A stretch of DNA of 35,878 nucleotides from DAISJD01 sp036821645 (GCA_036821645.1 DAISJD010000021.1:1-35878); one strand, 5' to 3'. Positions 14,532-22,280 are shown, numbered from the stretch's first letter. Program-made: numbers and translations. Notes: generated by a model from the letters alone, not told the origin.

Positions 14532-15212
14532 TCAAAATTTATAATTATCAGATGGAAACCACATATATATAATATTATTAACACCGAATTTTTCTATATC
14601 TACCTGTTTATACGACCAAAATCTTAGTTCATTAGAACCATTCTCACCAACCCACTCAGGTCTTTCTGATATCAATTTGATATCGACATTGATTTTCTTA
14701 AAAAATGCATCGCTGCGTGCTTTTGTGTTATCTAAGTAAGATAATATCTTTTCATCTGTTTCCGTCGATGCCAATCGGCCACCCGGACCGCCATGCCACC
14801 CGACAAGGGAACCATCCGGTACGATCTTCCAATACGCAGACGTGAACCAATAATTTGCACAAGAAGATAAACAAGACCCATTGATAATTATTGCTATTTT
14901 ATTTTTTAAAATGGTATCAGCGACATCAAGAGCTGCTTCTACTTCTCCCCCTCCACTATCAACAACAAAATATGATATTTTATCCCAGTTTAAAGCAAAA
15001 AGATACGCTACAGACTTCTTACTTATCTGACCATTAAAACACACTGTATCTTCAAAAAAATATATACCATCTTTTTTTTGCAATTTTTCATTACATTGTT
15101 TTATCTTTTCTTTATATTCATTCAGTATTTTAGAGGCATCATTTTTATCGCTACATCCAGAACAAATCACTATAAAGATTCCCAAAAATAAAACTGAGCA
15201 AATTTTTTTCAT
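14532..15212 (-). CDS. ClpP-like (crotonase-fold) serine protease lipoprotein
   Basis: A 226-residue protein with a lipoprotein signal (MKKICSVLFLGIFIVICSGC, Cys20) and a ClpP/SppA-type domain. DSGGGEVEAALDVADTIL (85-102) matches the strand-helix before the oxyanion region. SCLSSCANYW (113-122) holds the probable nucleophile Ser116 in the C-x-S-x-C pattern of periplasmic ClpP-like proteins, and VGWHGGPGG holds His140. AAGGA lies upstream of ATG at 15212. It lies between precursor B, across a large hairpin, and precursor C. A serine peptidase in this place could process, degrade or give immunity to the exported peptides, but its substrate is unknown. AT-rich coding matches the other accessory genes of the island. 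Confidence 0.75.
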   Translation of the reverse strand: MKKICSVLFLGIFIVICSGCSDKNDASKILNEYKEKIKQCNEKLQKKDGIYFFEDTVCFNGQISKKSVAYLFALNWDKISYFVVDSGGGEVEAALDVADTILKNKIAIIINGSCLSSCANYWFTSAYWKIVPDGSLVGWHGGPGGRLASTETDEKILSYLDNTKARSDAFFKKINVDIKLISERPEWVGENGSNELRFWSYKQVDIEKFGVNNIIYMWFPSDNYKF

Positions 15213-15227
15213 TTTCTTTTTCCTTCA

Positions 15228-15267
15228 ATTGTACTCCTATAACTTTAAGACATTATAGGAATACAAT
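15228..15267 (-). terminator. Long interrupted hairpin after precursor B
   Basis: ATTGTA-C-TCCTATAA (15228-15242) pairs with TTATAGGA-A-TACAAT (15253-15267): 14 base pairs with one mismatch and a 10-base loop. No U-run. Placement between precursor and next gene is the same as at 10997-11024. Confidence 0.68.
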
Positions 15268-15283
15268 ATTTATAAATAAGATC

Positions 15284-15499
15284 TTATGAGGGGTTCTTTA
15301 CAATTACACATACGATGACAACACCACCTACACCAGTAGAAACGATCGTATTTGTACCTGCTGGGCAAGTACAAATCGATGCTTGGCCGTTACCCACACA
15401 CTGAGGTGAAAGCCCAGCGTCTTCGCCACCCGAAACCGCATCGATCTCATTGAGTGACACCCCCATCGGGGCAAGATCCATCGCATCCCTTGCAGACAT
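15284..15499 (-). CDS. Double-glycine-leader precursor B with four-cysteine core
   Basis: A 71-residue precursor. The leader MSARDAMDLAPMGVSLNEIDAVSGG aligns with that of precursor A and ends in GG at residues 24-25. The core of 46 residues is unlike the others: a polar Cys-rich half (PQCVGNGQASICTCPAG) and a hydrophobic Val/Gly-rich half with a fourth Cys (GGVVIVCVIVKNPS). Four cysteines would allow two disulfides or another modification. No modification enzyme is adjacent. It has its own promoter region, homologous to that of precursor A. It should be cut and exported by the intact PCAT at 7818-9968, the only one present. Confidence 0.8.
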   Translation of the reverse strand: MSARDAMDLAPMGVSLNEIDAVSGGEDAGLSPQCVGNGQASICTCPAGTNTIVSTGVGGVVIVCVIVKNPS

Positions 15500-15534
15500 A
15501 ATCGTTCTTAGAATGCTTTGATAGCATAGCAGTT

Positions 15535-15563
15535 TATTTAAGCATGTTCAAGAAAAAAATCAA
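15535..15563 (-). promoter_or_regulatory. Promoter region of precursor B
   Basis: On the minus strand, TTGATT (15558-15563) and TAAATA (15535-15540) are 17 bases apart and align with the precursor A promoter. An alternative TTGAAC-17-TATGCT lies slightly downstream. Confidence 0.55.
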
Positions 15564-15619
15564 TCTTAAATTCAATAAAATAGATATTTTCTCTCTTATA
15601 ACAAGAAACTTGCAGCTAA

Positions 15620-15745
15620 TCCCCCCGCGCACTCACCAACGGTTCCAGGTCCATTCGATCAGGCCGGGCGCTACCAGGATGGTATCCGACCCGATCACTA
15701 TATCTGGTTGCAGGCCGACTGGCTCTGGGGTGCCAAGACCACCTA
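15620..15745 (-). pseudogene. HlyD remnant with internal deletion
   Basis: The minus strand reads PVGLQPDIVIGSDTILVAPG and LIEW, matching the C-terminus of the intact HlyD (PVGLQPDMTIGSDIILAE). Just upstream, the frame reads TGEETAVGG (to about 15785), matching residues near 100 of HlyD (TGEETAAGG). The 270 or so residues between are gone. The remnant ends at the precursor B promoter, just as the intact gene ends at the precursor A promoter. Confidence 0.75.
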
Positions 15746-15774
15746 CCGCCGTTTCCTCGCCCGTCCAAGAGTCT

Positions 15775-16240
15775 CTATGGATGGCTATGTTTGTGTGGCA
15801 CGTCATCCGTCCCATGGTCACGGTGCATCACGAGCGTGGGTTCAGCGAGATTGATCGGACGGAGAACCCCACCACGCAGTTCCAACAAGCGATCGGCGGC
15901 ACGCATCATGGCCTGACCATGCGCCACAACGATGCGGGTAATGCCAAGGGTTTTCAGCATCCGATTGATCTCGGCCTCCTTGGCCGGGTCGAGATGGGCT
16001 GTCCCCTCGTCCATCACCAGGATCTTGGGTTCGCGATAAAGGGCGCGGGCGATCAGGACGCGCTGCTTCTGACCGCTGGATAGGGTCGTCCCCATATCCC
16101 CGACCAAACTGTTATACTGCATAGGAAACGCCATGATTTCCGCATCGATGGCCGATGCAACGGCGCACGCCCGTACCCGCGCCATATCGATCTGATCGTC
16201 GAACAAGGCGATATTTTCGGCGATCGTCCCGGCACCGGGG
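15775..16240 (-). pseudogene. C-terminal half of a PCAT ATPase domain fused in frame to HlyD
   Basis: After the HlyD part ends at AYQRFG (about 16240), the frame continues GTIAENIALFDDQIDMARV, matching the post-Q-loop region of the intact PCAT (GSIGDNIAFFDVKPDMAWV). It then has LSSGQKQR (signature), ILVMDEGTAHLDP (Walker B) and the H-loop region RIVVAHGQAMM. Walker A, the membrane domain and the C39 peptidase are missing. A deletion therefore joined the C-terminal barrel of HlyD to the end of an ABC exporter. Divergence from the intact PCAT is much larger than in the 9778/12991 repeat, so this is an older copy. It is unlikely to act as an exporter. Confidence 0.82.
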
Positions 16241-17256
16241 CCGAAACGTTGGTAGGCAAACGCATCATACAATAGACGAACCTTGGTGCCGGGTTGAATG
16301 AAGCCGATCGCCCGCGACGGGACATAGAGTTCGGCCTGAAGCAAACTATCGGGCGGAACGATCGTCATCAGGGGCTTTGCGGGATCGGCCGGTTGGCCCA
16401 AGGCGGCCTGCATCGTGGCGACGATGCCGCCGGACCCCGCCGTCAGAACAAACCCGTTCTGCGCCCTGGTATTGGCGCGTTTTTCCTCCAACGTGACGAT
16501 TTCCTGCAAGATGCCGGCCCGGCTCTGCGCGGTATCGGACGGCAGTTTGGCCAGCGACGCCTTGGTTTCCGCGATCTGGCCTTCAATCTCTCGCGATCTG
16601 GACCTTGAGATCGTTCACCGATTGATCCTGGGTCAGGTAATCCGTGCGCCGCTGGCGCGCCTGATCGCCCGTCATCACCCCCTTGGCGACAGATCCTGCC
16701 CGATATCCGAAGCCTGCTTGGCAATCGCGGCGCGTTCTTCGCGCCTCGGGATCTGGCGCTGCATTTCGACCAGGGTCTTTTGATAGCCGTTCAACCGTTC
16801 AACCAGGGATTTTTCTTCGAGCGGGGCCGATTGATCCAAGGCGGCCAGGCGTTTTTCCAGCATATCCTGTTCGCGGTCGATGGCCTGCAACACGCGGGCA
16901 TCGTAGGAACCGCCGCCTTCGCTCAATTGTTGTTCGGTTGAAATCAAGGCCAGCGGTGCCCCCGCCGCCACTGCGTGCCCTTCCGCGACGTAAAGATCCC
17001 GTACCACACCGGCACGGGCAGGCACAACCCGCAATTCCCCCTTGGACAGGCGTAAAATCCCCGGAACGCTTTCCTTGCGCGCGAAGGTCGCGGTTGACAG
17101 GAAGACGATCACGGCAACCGCCAAAACCGTAAAAAACCCCGTCAAAACCCGCCAGGACGGCGGCAAGACCGCAATCGGCCGCCCCCATTTCAGATCGCAC
17201 TGGGCATCCAAAGCTTCAGGATGGAAAAGATCGGTCAGGACAAAATCACTAGACAA
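16230..17256 (-). pseudogene. Diverged HlyD-family gene broken by two frameshifts
   Basis: From a TTG at 17256 the frame encodes an HlyD N-terminus with a membrane helix (about residues 33-53) and the lipoyl half LRVVPARAGVVRDLYVAEG. Near 16687 a one-base loss changes GATCTGGTCGCC-like sequence to a frame that stops (DLSPRG). The shifted frame gives VAKGVMTGDQARQRRTDYLT. Near 16597 a second shift is needed to continue EIEGQIAETKASLAKLPSD and join the frame starting at 16509. The last HlyD residues (AYQRFG) run directly into ABC ATPase sequence. Sequencing error could explain single-base shifts, but not the fusion. Confidence 0.82.
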
Positions 17257-17270
17257 AATAAAAAAATCAC

Positions 17271-17441
17271 TTATTTGTTTCTGATCTCAGATATAAAATA
17301 GTATAAATTATTAATCAATAAAAATAACGGAAGAAATGAACGCTTGTAATCGTTATCCATTAAATGATCTACACCAACACCTAAAAAGCATATAGAATTT
17401 ATCAAAAACAAATATTTTAATTTAAGGATATTTTTATTCAT
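17271..17441 (-). CDS. Small membrane protein, 56 residues, unrecognised
   Basis: An ATG at 17441 with GGAG nine bases upstream opens a 56-residue frame ending in TAA at 17271. The protein has a Lys-rich start (MNKNILKLKYLFLINS), two hydrophobic segments (about residues 10-22 and 36-50), and a middle loop DHLMDNDYKR. It lies 15 bases upstream of the broken HlyD gene on the same strand and shares the AT-rich composition of the island's accessory genes. It may be the small membrane protein of a third, mostly lost cassette. Function unknown. Confidence 0.55.
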   Translation of the reverse strand: MNKNILKLKYLFLINSICFLGVGVDHLMDNDYKRSFLPLFLLINNLYYFISEIRNK

Positions 17442-17900
17442 TTAAAAATCTCCAGTATTGTTCACAATACAATAAAAAAAGCATTTTAACACAATCATTA
17501 TTAGCATTAAATAAAGAAGAAATATTTTATACAAAATACTCAGTAAAAACTACTCATGTAATATTTACTTACAAGATCAAAAAAAACATGCTGACCTTGA
17601 TTTTTTTGCATGACTGATTGTTCCGACATGGATAATTTAAGCCAGAATTAAGATAATGATCAACGTCATTAGTCAAAATATCGCGTTTCAATCCCCGTCA
17701 AGGATCCGACAGATCCCATTGCACACAGGGATTATGCACGCCCTGCGATAAGCCATGGGTGCTGGAAAATCCCCCGCACAGATCGGGCCTGATGCCGCGA
17801 TGCCCTAACAATTTATTGATAAATTTTCTCTAAATATCATTCTATTCCGCAGCCCCGTTTCGGGCGGGGTTTCGGCAACCGGCTTTGCGAGCGTGTTTTC
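17442..17900. other. Intergenic boundary between AT-rich island and GC-rich operon
   Basis: About 460 bases. The left part (to about 17680) is AT-rich; composition becomes GC-rich from about 17690. A 29-codon frame on the minus strand (17540-17629) has no ribosome binding site and no recognisable features. A GC hairpin (CCCCG/CGGGG, about 17852-17870) lies shortly before the FkbH-like gene. I see no gene here. Confidence 0.5.
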
Positions 17901-19580
17901 ATGGCTGTCGGCGATCTTCTGCGCATGACATCGACATCGTTCCTGCTGCCCGGCAATCGGGCCTGGGCCGGACTTGCGGCGCGGTATCGGTTGGCGTTCG
18001 GGGCCTATGGCGATTGGCCGGATGCCTTGACATCGGGCGGATCGGACCCATTGGCCTTTATCCTGTTTCTGGCCGATCTCGTCACCCCGGACGCGCTTGC
18101 CGCCGACCCGGACGGGTTTATCGGGGATATGCTGGGTCCGCTCGACCGGCGGCTGGCCGATACCACCGCCCCGACCCTCGTCGCCTGGACCAGTTGGCGG
18201 CACGACAGTCCCGTGCGCAATGCCCGCGAAAAAACCCCCTGGCGGCGGCTGGCCCAGTGCCTGGATCAGGCGCTTTATGCCCGGACCGCCGCCCATCCGG
18301 GCCTGATCTTGGTCGATCTCGACCCGATCTTTGCCGAAATCGGCATGGCCGCCTGTTTCGATCAGCGCAATTGGTACGGGGCGCGCTGTCGCCTGTCGCG
18401 GGTCGGGCTCGACCGGGTGGCCGGTGCCGTCGGTGCCGTGTTGGACCGCACAAAGCGGGCGGCGCGCAAGGTCTTGGTCCTCGATTGCGACAATACCCTG
18501 TGGGGCGGGGTCGTGGGCGAGGTCGGGCTCGATGGGTTGGCCTTGGGTCAGGACGGGCCGGGGGCGATGTTCGTCGCGTTTCAACACGCGGTCGCCGATC
18601 TTGCGGCCCAGGGCGTTATCCTGTGTCTCGCCAGCAAGAACAATCCCGAGGATGTGTGGGCCGTGTTCGACCGGCATCCGGCCATGGTCCTGCGCCGGGA
18701 CCGGATCAGCGCCGCCGCCCTGTCCTGGGACGCCAAGACCGCAACACTGCCGCAATTGGCCGATCATTTGGGCCTCGGCCTCGATAGTGTCGTGTTTTGG
18801 GACGATAATCCGATGGAACGGGCCCGGATGCAGGCCGAATGCCCCGCCGTGCTGACCCCGGACCTGCCCGACGATGTGGCGACCTGGCCCGATCTGCTGC
18901 GGGGGTTGGACGATCTCGCAGCCTTCACCGTTACCGACGAGGACCGGCACAAGACCGATCAGTATCGCCATGTCGCCGCCTTTCAGGCCGCCCGCCAACA
19001 GGCCCCCGATGCCGCCGCCTTTCTCATCGCCGCCCGGCTGATGCCCACGATCCATCCGATCGGTCCCGGCACCCTTGCGCGGGCCGCCCAACTTTGTGCC
19101 AAGACCAATCAATTCACGCTCCGCACGATCCGCCACGATGCCGGGGCCTTGACCACCTTGGCCGAATGCCCGCGCGGGGCGGCGTTTTTGGTCGGCCTGT
19201 CCGATCGGTTCGGCGATCACGGTCTCGTCGGCCTGGTCATCGCCCGACCGACCCACGACCATGAGATCGCGTTCCTCGATAGTTTCTTGCTGAGTTGCCG
19301 GGTGCTGGGCCGCCATTTGGAAGCCTGGATGTTGGCCGAAACCGTGCGGATGCTGCGCACACAAGGGTTTCGGACCCTGATCGCCGAATTCATCGATAGC
19401 GGTCGCAATCAAGTCGCGGCCGACTTTCTCGCGACCCACGGCTTCACCGCGATCGCCCCCGATGATCCGGGCGTCACCGGCCATCCAGCCGCCCCCGGCG
19501 GCACGCTCTATCGGGCCGCACTTGCCACCCTTTCCATCCCCCATCTGGACGTCTATCGCCATGTTGACCCCGCCGCTTAG
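17901..19580 (+). CDS. FkbH-like HAD-IIIC family protein
   Basis: A 559-residue protein with the FkbH architecture. An N-terminal SGNH-like part (residues 1-190) is followed by a HAD domain with the nucleophile motif LDCDNTLWGGVVGE (about residues 194-207), CLASKNNPEDVW (motif II region) and VFWDDNPMERARM (motif III-IV). A C-terminal GNAT-like part (about 370-555) contains NQFTLRT and DRFGDHGLVG. FkbH proteins capture the C3 unit of 1,3-bisphosphoglycerate, dephosphorylate it and load glyceryl onto an acyl carrier protein; the ACP gene follows directly and overlaps by 20 bases. The start is ATG at 17901; ATG at 17925 is an alternative. First gene of a six-gene operon. Confidence 0.88.
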   Translation: MAVGDLLRMTSTSFLLPGNRAWAGLAARYRLAFGAYGDWPDALTSGGSDPLAFILFLADLVTPDALAADPDGFIGDMLGPLDRRLADTTAPTLVAWTSWRHDSPVRNAREKTPWRRLAQCLDQALYARTAAHPGLILVDLDPIFAEIGMAACFDQRNWYGARCRLSRVGLDRVAGAVGAVLDRTKRAARKVLVLDCDNTLWGGVVGEVGLDGLALGQDGPGAMFVAFQHAVADLAAQGVILCLASKNNPEDVWAVFDRHPAMVLRRDRISAAALSWDAKTATLPQLADHLGLGLDSVVFWDDNPMERARMQAECPAVLTPDLPDDVATWPDLLRGLDDLAAFTVTDEDRHKTDQYRHVAAFQAARQQAPDAAAFLIAARLMPTIHPIGPGTLARAAQLCAKTNQFTLRTIRHDAGALTTLAECPRGAAFLVGLSDRFGDHGLVGLVIARPTHDHEIAFLDSFLLSCRVLGRHLEAWMLAETVRMLRTQGFRTLIAEFIDSGRNQVAADFLATHGFTAIAPDDPGVTGHPAAPGGTLYRAALATLSIPHLDVYRHVDPAA

Positions 19581-19806
19581 TGCAACCTTGCAAGAATGCT
19601 TTCCCGATAGTGCGTTCGATCGCGATGCGCCGGACTTACGGGTTGGATCCTTTGCCCAATGGGATTCTCTCGGTCATTTCAATTTCCTGATGCTGGTGGA
19701 AGAGGTTTACGGCGTGCGGTTTTCCCTGGATCAGATGGCGGATCTGAAATCCTTGGCCGAGATCGAGCGCGCCGTGCTGACCCTTGTCGCCGCCGCCCGT
19801 ACCTGA
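19561..19806 (+). CDS. Acyl carrier protein
   Basis: An 81-residue acyl carrier protein. The phosphopantetheine attachment site is Ser36 in WDSLGHFNFLM, followed by VEEVYGVRFSLDQMADLKSL, the usual helix III-IV pattern. The start ATG at 19561 lies 20 bases inside the end of the FkbH-like gene, which indicates translational coupling and a partnership: this ACP is probably what the FkbH protein loads. Length and acidity are typical of stand-alone ACPs in glycan or secondary-metabolite clusters rather than of AcpP. Confidence 0.85.
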   Translation: MLTPPLSATLQECFPDSAFDRDAPDLRVGSFAQWDSLGHFNFLMLVEEVYGVRFSLDQMADLKSLAEIERAVLTLVAAART

Positions 19807-19807
19807 G

Positions 19808-20587
19808 ATGCCGCCCACAGCGATCGGCCCCGATGCCCTCGGCACCGCCCTTGCCGCCTGCGGATTGCAGGCGGGCGACACCCTGTTCCTGCATGCCGAC
19901 GCCCTCATCACCGCACAATTTCCGCCCATGCCGCCCGAGGCCCGGTTCGCGCTCTTCTTCGACACGATCCGGGATTTTCTGGGGCCGCACGGCACGATCG
20001 TCATGCCGACCTTCACCTATAGTGCGACCAAGGGCGAGATCTTCGATCCCGTCACAACCCCCAGTGCCGTGGGCGCCCTGTCCGATTATTTCCGCCGCCG
20101 TCCCGGCATCTTACGCTCGTATGAGCCGATTTTCAGCGTCGCAGCATCGGGGGCCAAGGCCGCCCTCTATGCCGAGGCCGTCACCGGCGATTGTTTCGGG
20201 CCGGGCAGTGCGTTCGATCGCGCCGTGCGCGACAATGCCCTGATCCTCTGCGCCGGCTGCGGGTTCGACCGGATCACCCTGGTCCATTATGTCGAACAGG
20301 CCCATGGCGTCGATTATCGCTCTGAAAAATATTTCGATAGTATCATCCTCGATCGGGGGCGGCCTCTGACCGTGCGCACCCGCTATCTCGTGCGGGATCT
20401 GACGCGGCAAACGACCACCGATCTCCGCCGCCTGGAAAAATTCATGGCCGACGCGGGGTTGCTGCGCAATGTCGGCCTTGGACGGGTCGGCATGCGGGCG
20501 GTCCGGGCGGTGGATTTCGTGCGGGCGGCAACCGACCTTCTGGCGCGCGATCCGACCGCCTTGATCCGTGAGGGGGCCCTCTCATGA
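19808..20587 (+). CDS. AAC(3)-family N-acyltransferase
   Basis: A 259-residue member of the aminoglycoside 3-N-acetyltransferase family: GDTLFLHADALIT (residues 23-35), GTIVMPTFTYSATKGEIFDP, PSAVGALSDYFRRRPG, RSYEPIFSVAASG and LVHYVEQAHGVDYRSEKYF. Where resistance enzymes have H-x-P, this one has YEP, as do relatives located in polysaccharide clusters, so antibiotic resistance is unlikely. ATG at 19808 is two bases after the ACP stop. Its place after FkbH and ACP suggests it moves an acyl group, perhaps glyceryl from the ACP, onto an amino sugar or amine. That substrate is my inference. Confidence 0.8.
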   Translation: MPPTAIGPDALGTALAACGLQAGDTLFLHADALITAQFPPMPPEARFALFFDTIRDFLGPHGTIVMPTFTYSATKGEIFDPVTTPSAVGALSDYFRRRPGILRSYEPIFSVAASGAKAALYAEAVTGDCFGPGSAFDRAVRDNALILCAGCGFDRITLVHYVEQAHGVDYRSEKYFDSIILDRGRPLTVRTRYLVRDLTRQTTTDLRRLEKFMADAGLLRNVGLGRVGMRAVRAVDFVRAATDLLARDPTALIREGALS

Positions 20588-20994
20588 GATTCCACCATGT
20601 CGGGATCTTCACCCCGTCGCTTGCCCAGGGCCGCGCCCATCTTGGCGCGCTGGGCGTCGATGCCTGGGGCCCCGAGATCGACGATCCCGGCCTCAAGGTC
20701 CGGGTGCAATTCGGGCACGACCCTGCGGGGCTCTGCTATGAATTGGTCGCACCAGGTGGAACCGACGACCCGGTAAGCCCGGTTTTGGCCAGTAAACGCA
20801 ATATCCTCAATCATTTGGCCTATCGCGTGCCCGATCTCGACACGGCCTTCGCCGCCTTGCGCGCAGGCGGAGCCGTGCCCTTGGGGCCGCCGCGCCCCGC
20901 CATAGCCTTTTGCGGCCATCGGGTGATGTTCCTGCTCTCGCCGCTCGGCATGATCGTTGAATTGATCGAAGGTGCCGATGGGGAAACGCCATGA
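20584..20994 (+). CDS. VOC/glyoxalase superfamily protein
   Basis: A 136-residue protein with the two babbab modules of the vicinal-oxygen-chelate fold and a full set of likely metal ligands: His5 (FHHVGI), Glu53 (CYELVAP), His77 (LNHLAYRV) and Glu126 (GMIVELIE). The arrangement resembles methylmalonyl-CoA epimerase-type proteins. It overlaps the previous gene as ATGA (20584-20587). In this operon it may act as an epimerase or isomerase on the acyl group carried by the ACP, but no substrate can be read from the sequence. Confidence 0.8.
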   Translation: MRFHHVGIFTPSLAQGRAHLGALGVDAWGPEIDDPGLKVRVQFGHDPAGLCYELVAPGGTDDPVSPVLASKRNILNHLAYRVPDLDTAFAALRAGGAVPLGPPRPAIAFCGHRVMFLLSPLGMIVELIEGADGETP

Positions 20995-22280
20995 CCCGGC
21001 TTTTCGACTGGGCGGAGACATTGTTTCCGATCTGCCGCAGCCTGACCGGACCCGGCGTGCGCACGAGCTTGGATTTTCTGAAATCCCTCCTGCCCGATCT
21101 CACGATCCATAGCGTGCCGAGCGGCACACGCGCCTTCGATTGGACCGTGCCCGACGAATGGGCGATCCGGGATGCCTATATCGCGGACGAAAGCGGGCGG
21201 CGGGTCGTGGATTTTCGGGCCCATAACCTGCATGTCATGGGTTATGCCGAACCGGTCGATTTGTGGCTCAATCGGGCAGAACTCGACCCCTATCTCCATT
21301 CCCTGCCCGATCAACCGGACGCCATTCCCTATGTCACGTCTTATTACCAGCGGCGCTGGGGCTTTTGCCTTGCCGATCGGGTGCGCCGGTCCCTGCCCGA
21401 CGGGCGCTATCATGTGGTGATCGACAGCAGCCTCGGGCCGGGCGTCCTCAACTATGGCGAATTGATCCTGCCCGGTCGCGAGACGAGCGAAGTCTTGCTA
21501 TCGACCTATATTTGCCACCCATCCATGGCCAATAACGAGGTTTCAGGGCCGGTCGTGACCGCCGCCCTCGGCCAATGGCTGATGGGGTTGCCCGACCGCC
21601 GCCATACCTATCGGTTGTTGTTCCTGCCGGAAACCATCGGGGCGATCGTCTATCTCGCACACCATGCGGACCATCTGCGCCGGTCGGTCATCGCAGGCTA
21701 TGTCGTGACCTGCGTCGGGGATAGCCGGACCTATTCGTTTCTGCCGTCAAGACGGGACAATAGTCTCGCCGACCGGGTGGCGCGCCACGTCCTGAAGACC
21801 AAGGTCGGCACCTGGGACGCCTATTCCTTTCTCGATCGCGGCAGCGACGAGCGGCAATATTGCAGTCCGGGCATCGATTTGCCCGTGGCCTCGATCATGC
21901 GATCGAAATATGGGACCTATCGCGAATATCACACGTCCCTCGACGATCTTTCTGTGATCAGCGAGGCGGGACTGCAAGGGTCGGTCGATATCCTGAAAGC
22001 CTGCCTTCTGATCCTTGAACAGAACGAGACTTATCGGGCCGCCATGCCGTGCGAGCCGCAATTGGGTAAGCGCGGTCTTTATCCGACGCTCAGCACCAAA
22101 GAAAGCGGTGCCCATGTCCGCACGATGATGAACCTTCTGGCCTATTGCGACGGCAGCGAAGACCTCCTGGCGGTGGCAGAGCGGATCGGGGCCGATTTTG
22201 CCGACTGCCACGCCATCGCCGAACGGCTTCTCGCCGCCGAGGTCTTGCGCCGAACTCCCTCTCTCTTAGGAACCTCATGA
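20991..22280 (+). CDS. DUF4910 aminopeptidase-like protein
   Basis: A 429-residue protein of the DUF4910/DUF2172 family: an M28-like zinc-peptidase core and a C-terminal winged-helix. Probable metal ligands lie in TYICHPSMANNEVSGP (His176, and Asn/Glu 181-183), FLPETIGAI, SDERQYCSPGIDLP and YHTSLDDL. Residues from about 360 form the winged helix (MMNLLAYCDGSEDLLAVAERI). The family is common in glycan biosynthesis loci, including flagellin and capsule modification, but its reaction is not established. ATG at 20991 overlaps the VOC stop as ATGA, and its own stop overlaps the next start in the same way. Confidence 0.85.
   Translation: MTRLFDWAETLFPICRSLTGPGVRTSLDFLKSLLPDLTIHSVPSGTRAFDWTVPDEWAIRDAYIADESGRRVVDFRAHNLHVMGYAEPVDLWLNRAELDPYLHSLPDQPDAIPYVTSYYQRRWGFCLADRVRRSLPDGRYHVVIDSSLGPGVLNYGELILPGRETSEVLLSTYICHPSMANNEVSGPVVTAALGQWLMGLPDRRHTYRLLFLPETIGAIVYLAHHADHLRRSVIAGYVVTCVGDSRTYSFLPSRRDNSLADRVARHVLKTKVGTWDAYSFLDRGSDERQYCSPGIDLPVASIMRSKYGTYREYHTSLDDLSVISEAGLQGSVDILKACLLILEQNETYRAAMPCEPQLGKRGLYPTLSTKESGAHVRTMMNLLAYCDGSEDLLAVAERIGADFADCHAIAERLLAAEVLRRTPSLLGTS

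Noticed and set aside
10000..17800. Transposase, integrase or terminal inverted repeats that would explain the island
   Set aside because: I looked for these and found none; the rearrangements are explained by direct-repeat recombination.
17805..19562. A 585-codon minus-strand frame opposite the FkbH-like gene
   Set aside because: Antisense shadow; the FkbH motifs on the plus strand are unambiguous.
19808..20587. Aminoglycoside resistance gene
   Set aside because: The family is right, but the active-site variant and the biosynthetic operon argue against resistance.
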